A stretch of DNA of 32,620 nucleotides from Saprospiraceae bacterium UBA6168 (lineage in GTDB: Bacteria > Bacteroidota > Bacteroidia > Chitinophagales > Saprospiraceae), in assembly GCA_002435785.1 (NCBI GenBank), contig DIUC01000061.1, positions 121,598 to 154,217 of the forward strand. Reading direction: 5' to 3'. The stretch's first letter is position 1. The number at the start of each line of letters is the position of its first letter. A model generated the notes under the pieces. It was not told the DNA's origin. It saw only the letters and a list, made by a program, of their open reading frames with translations, and ran no database searches. This document shows positions 23,318 through 30,863 of this stretch, piece after piece. The translations under genes were made by a program, and so were the position numbers.

Positions 23318-24394
23318 ATGAATATCAGGATTACAACCATTATTTTTCTCTTCACAATCTCATTGGCCAGCGCCCAAAGCGATTCTACCTCGCTCATTTT
23401 TTCCGGCTACGCCGAAACTTATTTTGCCTACGATTTCGGTAAACCGAAGAACCACAACCGCCCCGGATTTATTTATTCACATAACCGTAGCAATGAGGTA
23501 AATCTTAATTTGGGTTATTTAAAAGCAGGATATGCGGCCTCTAATGTGCGGGCAAATCTGGCACTGGCGGCTGGCACCTACATGAACGCTAACCTCGCCG
23601 CCGAACCAGGCGTGCTCCGCAATGTTTTCGAGGCAAATGCGGGAGTCCGTTTGTCAAAAAACTCAGATACTTGGGTGGATGCAGGGATATTCACCTCACA
23701 CATCGGCTTCGAGAGCGCCGTCGGCAAGGACTGCTGGACGCTGACCCGTAGTATCCTCGCCGAAAACTCGCCGTACTACGAGAGCGGCGTGAAACTCTCG
23801 CACACCACCGACGACGCCCATTGGTTTTTCTCCACTCTCGTCCTCAATGGCTGGCAGCGCATACAGCGGGTGGACGGCAACAACACTCCGGCTTTTGGAA
23901 CACAAATCACTTTTAACCCTACCGAGAACATCACGCTGAACAGTAGCACGTTCATTGGTAGCGACAAGCCCGACGAGGTGCGCCAAATGCGGTATTTTCA
24001 CAATTTCTACGGCATATTTCAATTGAACGAAAAATGGGCAGCCACGCTTGGTTTCGACATCGGAGCGGAACAGGTGAGTAAAGGCGGCAGCGATAAAAAT
24101 ACTTGGTATTCGCCTGTATGTATTCTGAAATATGCGCCGAACGATAAATGGTCATTGGCTGGTAGGGCGGAATATTATTCAGATGAAAATGGCGTCATAA
24201 TCGGAACCGGTACGCCCAATGGTTTCAAGGCGCTCGGGTTCTCGCTGAACCTGGACTGCGCCGTGCGGGACAATGTGTTGTGGCGCATCGAGGGTCGTGG
24301 TTTCAGCAGCGAGGACGAGATTTTTACGGATAAAGATGGAGCGGCGAGTAGCGGGAATTTTGCGTTGACAACTTCGCTGGCGGTTAGTTTTTAG
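23318..24394 (+). CDS. Outer-membrane beta-barrel porin in the kdp operon
   Basis: 358 residues with a signal peptide (MNIRITTIIFLFTISLASAQ) and then alternating amphipathic strands with many aromatic residues (YAETYFAYDF, NLNLGYLKAGYA, LSLNLDCAVRDNVLWRIEGRG), ending in F (SLAVSF), the usual last residue of barrel proteins. It resembles the OmpL-like/BBP2 group of Bacteroidota porins. The upstream open part of the frame only translates the repeat; the ATG at 23318 begins the signal peptide. Its place between kdpC and kdpD suggests passage of K+ (or osmolytes) through the outer membrane when K+ is scarce; this role is inferred from context. Confidence 0.88.
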   Translation: MNIRITTIIFLFTISLASAQSDSTSLIFSGYAETYFAYDFGKPKNHNRPGFIYSHNRSNEVNLNLGYLKAGYAASNVRANLALAAGTYMNANLAAEPGVLRNVFEANAGVRLSKNSDTWVDAGIFTSHIGFESAVGKDCWTLTRSILAENSPYYESGVKLSHTTDDAHWFFSTLVLNGWQRIQRVDGNNTPAFGTQITFNPTENITLNSSTFIGSDKPDEVRQMRYFHNFYGIFQLNEKWAATLGFDIGAEQVSKGGSDKNTWYSPVCILKYAPNDKWSLAGRAEYYSDENGVIIGTGTPNGFKALGFSLNLDCAVRDNVLWRIEGRGFSSEDEIFTDKDGAASSGNFALTTSLAVSF

Positions 24395-24395
24395 A

Positions 24396-24467
24396 GATTG
24401 GAAAGCCCGTAGGGATTTCTAAGCTCAATCATGCACAGGCTTAGAAATCCCTTCGGGCTTTCCAATC
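24396..24467. repeat. Long inverted repeat between the porin gene and kdpD
   Basis: 29-bp arms 24396-24424 and 24439-24467 match at 28 of 29 positions (start GATTGGAAAGCCCG), loop 14 nt. It starts 1 bp after the porin stop and ends 14 bp before the kdpD ATG. The same words and the adjoining AAGTTTGAG flank recur, shortened, between hisG and hisD (2475-2518), so this is a dispersed family placed in both cases just upstream of a start codon inside an operon. Confidence 0.9.
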
Positions 24468-24481
24468 CTTAAGTTTGAGCA

Positions 24482-25606
24482 ATGACGGAAAAAGAGCACA
24501 ACGTCCAGTATTTCCTCGATTTAATTAAAAAGTCGAAGCGGGGAAAATTCAAGGTCTATATCGGCATGAGCGCCGGTGTGGGCAAAACTTACCGCATGTT
24601 GCAGGAGGCCCACGCCCTGTTGCGCAACGGGGTGGACGTGAAAATTGGGTACGTGGAAACGCATGGTCGCAAAGAGACCGTAGAGTTGCTCGAAGGGCTG
24701 CCGGTCATCACTCGTCGTAAGCTGTTTTACAAGGGAAAAGAACTGGAGGAAATGGATTTGCAAGCCATCCTCAACCTCCGCCCGGAAATCGTCATCGTGG
24801 ACGAACTGGCGCATACGAATATCGAAGGCAGCAAGAACGCCAAGCGCTGGCAGGACGTGATGGACATCCTCGATGCGGGCATCAGCGTCATCAGCGCCGT
24901 GAACATTCAACATATCGAAAGCTTGAACGAAAACGTGCGCAGCATCACGGGCGTGGAGGTGCAGGAGCGGATACCTGACTCGGTGCTGGCGCAAGCGGAC
25001 GAGGTGGTGAACATTGACCTGACCGGCGATGAATTAATTACCCGCCTGAAAGAGGGCAAAATCTACGCCCCCGACAAGGTGGAAACGGCGCTCCGCAATT
25101 TCTTCAAGGCCGAGCACATCCTGCAACTGCGGGAACTGGCGCTCAAAGAAGTCGCTTCGCAAGTGGAACGCAAGGTGGAAACGGAGATTCCTCGCAATGT
25201 CGGGCTGCGCATCGAGCGGTTCCTCGCTTGCATCAGCAGCAACGAAAAAACGGCGAGGACGGTTATCCGCAAGACCGCTCGCCTCGCCAATTATTACAAC
25301 TCAAAATGGTACGTGCTGTATGTTCAAACGCCCCGTGAAAGTCCTGACCGAATCCCGCTTGACCGTCAGCGGCACCTTATCAACAATTTCAAGATGGCGA
25401 CGGAAATGGGGGCCGAAATCGTGCGGGTGAGCAGCACCAACGTCGCACAAAGCATCATCGGGGAGGCGGAACGGCTGGGCATCTCGACCATTTGCCTTGG
25501 CAAGCCGCACATCAGCCTGATTCGGGTAATTCTGGCGACCAGCCTGTTCAACCAATTGCTGAAAAAATTGGCGATGTCGGATATTGACCTCGTAATTCTA
25601 TCGTAA
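24482..25606 (+). CDS. kdpD: KdpD N-terminal sensor domain (KdpD-Usp), stand-alone protein
   Basis: 374 residues corresponding to the first about 390 of the 894-residue E. coli KdpD. Residues about 20-230 are the KdpD-specific domain with Walker A GMSAGVGKT (28-36) and Walker B-like IVIVDELAHTN (103-113); about 245-374 is a universal-stress-protein (Usp) domain ending SDIDLVILS. No membrane helices, HisKA or ATPase domain follow: the protein ends with a normal stop that overlaps the next ATG by one base (TAATG), indicating translational coupling with the kinase downstream. In known KdpD this part binds c-di-AMP or other signals and regulates the kinase; here it must act in trans. Cytoplasmic. 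Confidence 0.94.
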   Translation: MTEKEHNVQYFLDLIKKSKRGKFKVYIGMSAGVGKTYRMLQEAHALLRNGVDVKIGYVETHGRKETVELLEGLPVITRRKLFYKGKELEEMDLQAILNLRPEIVIVDELAHTNIEGSKNAKRWQDVMDILDAGISVISAVNIQHIESLNENVRSITGVEVQERIPDSVLAQADEVVNIDLTGDELITRLKEGKIYAPDKVETALRNFFKAEHILQLRELALKEVASQVERKVETEIPRNVGLRIERFLACISSNEKTARTVIRKTARLANYYNSKWYVLYVQTPRESPDRIPLDRQRHLINNFKMATEMGAEIVRVSSTNVAQSIIGEAERLGISTICLGKPHISLIRVILATSLFNQLLKKLAMSDIDLVILS

Positions 25607-27336
25607 TGAAAATCAAAACCAAGTTGACCCTCGGTGTGGGGCTTTTGTTCTTGCTGATAATCTTGCTGGCAGCCATCAGTGCCCGGCAGGTATGGAAACT
25701 GTCGGAGGAGACAAAAAGCATATTAAAAGCCAATTACCACACGCTCGATTATGTGCGGCACATGTTCATTGCTTTGGATAATATACAGACTGACACAAAT
25801 GCTATATCCATATTTCGAGAAAATTTGTTGAAGCAAGCTGAAAATATTACGGAAGTCGGAGAAAAAGAAGTCACGGAACGGCTTAAAAACCATTTTGGAC
25901 AATTATTGGAAACACCAGAAAATAAAGCGCTTCCTGCAGAAATTAGAAAGGATTTAAACGAAATCATGCACCTCAATATGAGCGCCATTTTGCAAAAAAG
26001 CAAAACCGCAAGTACAACCGCTGAAATGGCGATTATATGGATTGGAATCACGGGTATTTTGTGCTTTTTAATTGCTTTTTATTTATTGGTGAAAATACCT
26101 AGAAACATAGGCAATCCCGTTCAGGCATTGACAGAGAGCATTCGGCAAATTGCCGGGCGGAATTATGACCAGCGGGTACATTTCAAATCAGGCAGCGAGT
26201 TCAGTGAACTGGCTGAGGCGTTCAACACGATGGCTGCCAAGTTGCAAGAATACGAGAACAGCAATTTGTCCAAAATCCTGTTTCAGAAGAAACGTACCGA
26301 GGCGCTCATCGAACAGATGCACGAACCCATCATCGGGCTGGATGAGCAGCAAAAAGTACTGTTCGCCAATGGCGAGGCGCTCAGATTGCTGTATTTGAAA
26401 AAAGAGGAAATCGTCGGGAAACCCGCCGGTGAGGTAAGTCTTCACAACGACCTGTTCCGGGCACTGACAAGCGACCTCGGCAGCCAGCCGCTCGATAAAG
26501 CAGAACCGTTGAAAATCTTTGCCGACGGCAAGGAAAGCTGGTTCGAAAAGGAGGTCATCGGCGTGGAATATTCCGGCACTGGCGAAGCCAAACCCCGGCG
26601 CATCGGCGACGTGATAATTTTGAAAAACGTTACGGAGTTCCGGGAAATGGACGCTGCAAAAACCAGTCTCATCCGCAGCATTTCCAACGAACTCCGGCAG
26701 CCTGTGACCTCCCTCCTCAACACGCTGGAGCATTTGGAGGGCTTGCCCGACACTACATCCGTTGCTACCCAAACCGCCAGTATGGCAAAGCTGCGGGAAG
26801 AAGGGGAGCGTCTGCTCAAAATCACGGGGACGCTGCAAAACCTTTCGCAAGTGGAATCTGGCAATATCGGCATCACGCCCCAGGAATTGAACATAGCAGA
26901 AGTGGTGAACTACGCATTAGAAACCGTAAAAAACCAAGCGGTGCTAAAACATGTGGGCATCGTGGTAAAAATTGAAGAGGACCTGCCACCGCTCATGGCC
27001 GACAGCGACAAAACCGCATGGGTATTGGTGAATTTTTTGGTCAATGCCATTCGATATTCCCCCGAAAAAAGTGAAGTTATCGTGGAGGTGAGAAGGGAAA
27101 ATGGTTCTGTTCGTTTTTCCGTCCAAGACTTCGGCAAGGGCATCGAAGGCAAATACAAAGATCGGGTTTTTGAGCGCTACTTCCGGGTGCCAGGCAGCGA
27201 CAAACAGGGCATCGGACTGGCGCTCGCCATTGGCAAAGAGTTTATCCTGGCGCAGGGTGGCACCATCGGCGTGGAGACCGAGTACGGTTCAGGCTCCAAG
27301 TTTTGGTTTCGCTTAAAAATGAACCAATTGGCTTGA
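25606..27336 (+). CDS. HAMP-PAS histidine kinase with Asn in place of the H-box His
   Basis: 576 residues: membrane helix about 8-25, extracytoplasmic helical region, second helix about 141-162, HAMP about 163-216, PAS-like about 230-345, HisKA-like about 350-415, HATPase_c about 450-576. The ATPase looks intact (N box NFLVNAIRYSP, DFGKGI, GIGLALAIGKEF). The expected SHELxTP phospho-acceptor motif reads SNELRQP: codon 361 is AAC (26686-26688), so the conserved His is Asn, and the following Thr is Gln. As read, it cannot autophosphorylate at the usual site and may be a pseudokinase or regulatory partner. It is coupled to kdpD by a 1-bp overlap, so it probably works with KdpD and with the true kinase at 13685. 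Confidence 0.9.
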   Translation: MKIKTKLTLGVGLLFLLIILLAAISARQVWKLSEETKSILKANYHTLDYVRHMFIALDNIQTDTNAISIFRENLLKQAENITEVGEKEVTERLKNHFGQLLETPENKALPAEIRKDLNEIMHLNMSAILQKSKTASTTAEMAIIWIGITGILCFLIAFYLLVKIPRNIGNPVQALTESIRQIAGRNYDQRVHFKSGSEFSELAEAFNTMAAKLQEYENSNLSKILFQKKRTEALIEQMHEPIIGLDEQQKVLFANGEALRLLYLKKEEIVGKPAGEVSLHNDLFRALTSDLGSQPLDKAEPLKIFADGKESWFEKEVIGVEYSGTGEAKPRRIGDVIILKNVTEFREMDAAKTSLIRSISNELRQPVTSLLNTLEHLEGLPDTTSVATQTASMAKLREEGERLLKITGTLQNLSQVESGNIGITPQELNIAEVVNYALETVKNQAVLKHVGIVVKIEEDLPPLMADSDKTAWVLVNFLVNAIRYSPEKSEVIVEVRRENGSVRFSVQDFGKGIEGKYKDRVFERYFRVPGSDKQGIGLALAIGKEFILAQGGTIGVETEYGSGSKFWFRLKMNQLA

Positions 27337-27819
27337 TTTTGCTGCGCAAAGTATTGCGCAAGCCGTAATCGTGTTTGAGCATCGCTAAGGGCTTTGCGGC
27401 GGGCACATGGCGGCGACCATTTCATATACTGCCTCTTCAACTTGCCTGCCTCCGAGGACAACCAAAACTGGTTCACCATCGCCACCACCCCAACCCCCCA
27501 TATTGACCACTAAAAGCTCGACCTTGACAAGCGCTACTTTACTTGATGTTTAGGTTGAAACTTGAAGAGAGATTAGAACATGCATTTTTATAGTGCAGGG
27601 CGGCGTTTTGAAGTTTTTAGGATTTTCTTGGGAGTAGTCAGATTTGCCAAATCTTTTCACCATAAGAATTGGGAGAAGATTGTATTACCATAATGAAAGA
27701 TTGACCCTGCATGATTGCCGGGTCTTTTTTATTCAGGGGAACACACATTTCGGTTGATATTTTTTTTCTTCCACAAAAACATCTGAATCAAATCCGTGTT
27801 AAACGGGGTACGTTACAAT
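27337..27819. other. Gene-free spacer between kdp and metal loci
   Basis: 483 bp with no credible gene. Near the start TTGCGCAAAGTATTGCGCAA is a short inverted repeat (about 27342-27361) after the kinase stop. At 27703-27724 GACCC and GGGTC form a weak stem followed by six T (27725-27730), a possible terminator for the kdp transcript. The stretch 27400-27530 reads somewhat protein-like in one frame (FNLPASEDNQNWFTIATTP) and may be a relic, but I cannot identify it. Confidence 0.35.
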
Positions 27820-28191
27820 ATGAAGTCATTATTTTCCATACTATTCACTGCATTGCTTGTTGCATTCTTTCAGATGCTACCAACTAACGGCTTACATGGC
27901 TGTGGCAGTGGTGGGCCATATAAAATGGAAAAAAGCGAGGGAAAAGACCATTGCGAAAAATCTTGCTGCAAAGGTAATCCCTGCAAAAAACAAAATGGCT
28001 GCGGCGGCGATTGTGGCGATAAAGGTTGCGGGTGCTTCGGCACTTCTTCCAGTTCGCACGGCATGACTGCCCAACCCTTCGGGACGCTTCCCGAAATTTT
28101 CCTTTCCAACAAGGCGGAACTGTATTATCGGCAAATATTGCCCAAACCCGTCTGGCTTTCCATCTGGCTCCCACCAAAAATAAGCTGTTAG
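27820..28191 (+). CDS. Small exported cysteine-rich protein, putative metal binder
   Basis: 123 residues. N-terminal signal/anchor (MKSLFSILFTALLVAFFQML) then a Gly/Lys/Cys-rich centre with nine cysteines between about residues 28 and 69, including CEKSCCKGNPC and CGGDCGDKGCGC, and a more hydrophobic C-terminus (YYRQILPKPVWLSIWLPP). The Cys density and the copper-type genes downstream suggest chelation of a soft metal in the periplasm. The ATG at 27820 is chosen because it starts the signal sequence. I do not recognise a named family. Confidence 0.7.
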   Translation: MKSLFSILFTALLVAFFQMLPTNGLHGCGSGGPYKMEKSEGKDHCEKSCCKGNPCKKQNGCGGDCGDKGCGCFGTSSSSHGMTAQPFGTLPEIFLSNKAELYYRQILPKPVWLSIWLPPKISC

Positions 28192-28418
28192 ACCTGCTGA
28201 CAGCCCATCGTCTGTCCTTGCTGAAAAGAACCATCTAAAATTTCCAATTTTCAACCATTTCATTGCCATAAAATGAAGGCTGTGCATTTATTTTATGGGT
28301 TGCCGGGAGGGTATTCCTGCTATCAATTGGCAAGTAGGTATCCAATAAAATTGGTTTATCCGCTTCAATTGGAAGGGAAAAGCCCAACGGCATTATTTTA
28401 AGCATTAAAAAAAAAATC
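28192..28418. other. Intergenic region upstream of the HMA-DUF3347 gene
   Basis: 227 bp, AT-rich. A plus-strand frame of 42 codons (28273-28401) begins with ATG but shows no signal, domain or repeat, so it is not called. An A9 run directly precedes the next start. No terminator hairpin is evident. Confidence 0.3.
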
Positions 28419-29321
28419 ATGAAAATCACAATCATAGTTTTTGCATTCATGGCAAGCATTTTTGCTTGCAACCACAAAACTGCTCAATCCATCGAGGGAT
28501 TGAAAACAGATACTTTCAAAGTCCTGGGTAATTGCGAAATGTGCGAAAAGCGCATTGAAACGGCTGCAAAATCAGCGGGGGCTGCCCAAGCTGACTGGAA
28601 CGTGGATACCAAAATGTTGTCCGTAGCATACGACACCGCAAAAACGGACAAAGGAAAAATTCAGGCCGCCATCGTCTCCGTCGGGCATGATGTTGAAGGC
28701 ATGACTGCCGACAAGGCTGTCTATGATGACCTGCCCGGTTGCTGCCAATATGATAGGGCAGGAAAAGCAGAGGCCGCAGGCACCGGCCACAATGCCATGA
28801 AGGAAACCCATGCACAGCATGGCAATCATGAAACTGTCCCAGCGAAAAAGGAGGAGCCTACTGCGCCTGCCGCAGTTGTCGAACAAGATGCAAATCCACT
28901 ATCGGAGGTGTATGCCGCCTATTTTACCTTGAAGGATGCGCTGGTGAAAACCGACGGAAAGACGGCTGCCGCTGCTGCAAAAACCTTGTACAATAATATG
29001 GTCGGCGTGAAAATGGAGGCCCTGCAAACAGCCCAACACACCGTTTGGATGAAGTACCTTAAAAAACTTAGCAGTGATGCTGAAAAGATAAAAGGCTCAA
29101 CCGATATTGAGAGCCAAAGGGAACATTTTGCTTCGCTTTCGCTAAACATGTACGAGGTAATGAAAACCATCAAGCCCGAAACGGAGGTTTACTACGACCA
29201 TTGCCCAATGTACAAGGATGGCAAGGGCGCCAACTGGCTGAGCAAGGAAAAAGCCATCAAAAATCCGTATTACGGCAGTCAGATGATGACTTGCGGGAAG
29301 CTGACGGAGACGTTGAAATAA
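28419..29321 (+). CDS. Lipoprotein with heavy-metal-associated domain and DUF3347
   Basis: 300 residues. Lipoprotein signal with lipobox FMASIFAC (Cys 17). Residues about 30-98 form an HMA-type fold with the metal site GNCEMC (two Cys in CxxC-like CEMC). A Gly/His/Pro linker (about 115-155) contains HNAMKETHAQHGNHE, which could bind metal. Residues about 160-300 match DUF3347: NPLSEVYAAYFTLKDALVKTD at its start and YYDHCPMYKDGKGANWLS, NPYYGSQMMTCG at its end, with conserved Cys and Met. DUF3347 proteins accompany CusB-like copper efflux. A role as periplasmic copper carrier or chaperone is inferred. A strong terminator follows. Confidence 0.88.
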   Translation: MKITIIVFAFMASIFACNHKTAQSIEGLKTDTFKVLGNCEMCEKRIETAAKSAGAAQADWNVDTKMLSVAYDTAKTDKGKIQAAIVSVGHDVEGMTADKAVYDDLPGCCQYDRAGKAEAAGTGHNAMKETHAQHGNHETVPAKKEEPTAPAAVVEQDANPLSEVYAAYFTLKDALVKTDGKTAAAAAKTLYNNMVGVKMEALQTAQHTVWMKYLKKLSSDAEKIKGSTDIESQREHFASLSLNMYEVMKTIKPETEVYYDHCPMYKDGKGANWLSKEKAIKNPYYGSQMMTCGKLTETLK

Positions 29322-29331
29322 TTTTCAAATC

Positions 29332-29364
29332 GGCATAGCCACAATATCGTTTTGTGGCTATGCC
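29332..29364 (+). terminator. Intrinsic terminator after the HMA-DUF3347 gene
   Basis: Perfect 13-bp stem GGCATAGCCACAA (29332-29344) with TTGTGGCTATGCC (29352-29364), loop TATCGTT, followed by TTTGC and seven T. It separates the lipoprotein gene from the regulator gene only 15 bp downstream, whose start lies just after the T tract, so the regulator probably has its own promoter or depends on read-through. Confidence 0.9.
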
Positions 29365-29379
29365 TTTGCTTTTTTTGTC

Positions 29380-29943
29380 ATGACGCTTTTCATCAAAAAC
29401 ATGGTCTGCGCCCGTTGCGAACGTACCGTCGAGCGATTGCTGACAGAATCGAGGCTGAAGGTGAAAAACGTGCGGCTTGGCGAAGCGGACATCGAAGGCG
29501 AGCCTAATCCTGTACAGTTGGAGGCATTGCGGAACTCCCTGCAAATGGAAGGTTTCGAATTGCTCGACGACAGAACCAGTCGCCTTATTGGTCAGATAAA
29601 AACCTTAATTGTGCAGGAAATCCACCACGAATCACAGAAACCTGAGACGATGAATTTTTCCGATTACCTATCGCAAAAAACCGGACACGACTACTCATAC
29701 CTTAGCAAGCTGTTTTCTTCGGTGGAGGGCGTGACGACTGAAAAATACATCATTGCGCAGAAAATAGAGCGGGTGAAGGAGTTGCTGGTGTATGATGAAA
29801 TGACACTGAGCGAAATCGCATGGCAGTTGGGTTACAGCAGTTCGCAACACTTATCGAACCAGTTCCGGCAAGTGACGGGCATGACGCCGACGCAGTTCAA
29901 AAGCAGCCACGGGCACGTTCGCAAGCACCTCGACCATGTGTAG
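29380..29943 (+). CDS. AraC-family regulator with N-terminal HMA-like metal-sensing domain
   Basis: 187 residues. Residues 1-70 form a compact HMA-like (ferredoxin-fold) domain with a Cys pair in MVCARCERTVERLL (C10, C13) where HMA proteins bind Cu or similar metals. Residues about 85-180 are an AraC/XylS helix-turn-helix domain (YLSKLFSSVEGVTTEKYII; IAWQLGYSSSQHLSNQFRQVTGMTPTQFK). The fusion implies that metal binding directly controls DNA binding. The gene lies just upstream of the HMA-MauE and CopB-like genes, with a 21-bp direct repeat following its stop; likely the activator of those genes. Final His-rich tail (SSHGHVRKHLDH) may add a metal site. Confidence 0.9.
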   Translation: MTLFIKNMVCARCERTVERLLTESRLKVKNVRLGEADIEGEPNPVQLEALRNSLQMEGFELLDDRTSRLIGQIKTLIVQEIHHESQKPETMNFSDYLSQKTGHDYSYLSKLFSSVEGVTTEKYIIAQKIERVKELLVYDEMTLSEIAWQLGYSSSQHLSNQFRQVTGMTPTQFKSSHGHVRKHLDHV

Positions 29944-29944
29944 T

Positions 29945-29980
29945 CCCAAAATCCTGCACATCCTTTCCAAAATCCTGTAC
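29945..29980 (+). promoter_or_regulatory. Probable AraC-type operator: two direct repeats 21 bp apart
   Basis: CCAAAATCCTGCAC (from 29946) and CCAAAATCCTGTAC (29967-29980) are 14-bp direct repeats with one mismatch and a 21-bp period, i.e. two helical turns, as AraC-family activators require. The downstream copy ends 22 bp before the -7-like box at 30003-30010, placing the pair at the activation position. The HMA-AraC gene ends immediately upstream. Confidence 0.7.
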
Positions 29981-30002
29981 TGCCAGCGGGCGCTGCTACC
30001 CC

Positions 30003-30010
30003 CAACTTTG
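30003..30010 (+). promoter_or_regulatory. -7-like promoter box of the HMA-MauE gene
   Basis: CAACTTTG, seven of eight to TAnnTTTG, 22 bp upstream of the ATG at 30032. Identical to the box at 18090-18097. The region that should hold a -33 element has no TTG, consistent with an activator-dependent promoter served by the 29945-29980 repeats. Confidence 0.5.
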
Positions 30011-30031
30011 CCCCAATAAAAATCATCAATC

Positions 30032-30772
30032 ATGACACATGAATTTTCAATCACTGGAATGACTTGCGACAGTTGCGTCGCCAATGTCAAAAAAACGCTT
30101 GAACAAGTGCCCGGCGTCACCGCCGCACGTGTTTCCCTTGACCCACCCGTTGCCTACCTCGATATGGAGCGGCACGTCGGCCTGTCGGAGCTGAAGGAAG
30201 CGCTGAAATCACACCCAAAGTACCAAATCAGCGAAGCTCCGGCGAAAGTGGCAAAGCGGAATCTGCCACCTGTCGAAGAGGAGGAAAAACAGTCGTTCTG
30301 GAAAACCTACAAACCGATTTTGCTGGTCTTCGGCTTCATTCTTGGCGTCACGCTGCTGGTGGAATTTTCCGCTGACGCCTTCGACGAAATGCGCTGGATG
30401 CGGCATTTCATGGCGGGCTTCTTCCTCGTTTTCTCCTTCTTCAAACTGCTCGACGTGCCAGCCTTCGCCATGTCATACAGCAGTTACGACATTGTAGCGA
30501 GGCGTTGGTTGGGCTGGGGCTATGTTTATCCGTTTGTTGAACTGGCGTTCGGGCTGCTGTTTTTGACCAATTTCCTGCCGTTTTTCACCAATGTAGCCAC
30601 CCTGATAGTCATGAGCGTCAGCACGGTGGGCGTTATCCAAAGCCTGATGGCGAAGCGCAAATTCCAATGTGCCTGCCTCGGAGCCGTCTTCAACCTTCCC
30701 ATGTCCACGATTACGCTGGTGGAGGACTTGTTGATGGTGGGCATGGCTGGGGCCATGTTGTTGATGTTGTAA
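30032..30772 (+). CDS. HMA domain fused to a MauE/DoxX-like four-helix membrane protein
   Basis: 246 residues. Residues 1-68 form an HMA domain with GMTCDSC (metal-binding CxxC, C11 and C14) and VPGVTAARVSL. After a charged linker, four to five membrane helices from about residue 88 resemble MauE/DoxX proteins (WLGWGYVYPFVELAFGLLFL). A CxC pair in KFQCACLGAVFNLP near residue 213-215 is typical of this group and may take part in metal or thiol transfer. Likely moves copper across or at the inner membrane with the adjacent ATPase. Preceded by its own operator/promoter; 91 bp before the ATPase gene, probably an operon. Confidence 0.87.
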   Translation: MTHEFSITGMTCDSCVANVKKTLEQVPGVTAARVSLDPPVAYLDMERHVGLSELKEALKSHPKYQISEAPAKVAKRNLPPVEEEEKQSFWKTYKPILLVFGFILGVTLLVEFSADAFDEMRWMRHFMAGFFLVFSFFKLLDVPAFAMSYSSYDIVARRWLGWGYVYPFVELAFGLLFLTNFLPFFTNVATLIVMSVSTVGVIQSLMAKRKFQCACLGAVFNLPMSTITLVEDLLMVGMAGAMLLML

Positions 30773-30863
30773 TCAAACGAAATGATTGCCTTTTTCAAGA
30801 AACTGTTCAAAATGATTTTTATCAAAAAATGCTGCCGTTAAGGCCAGCTTTAACATTCCAATA

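Noticed and set aside
27400..27530. Transposase remnant
   Set aside because: One frame reads loosely protein-like, but no transposase motif or terminal repeats could be found.
28273..28401. 42-codon ORF before the HMA-DUF3347 gene
   Set aside because: No signal, domain, Cys/His pattern or convincing start context.
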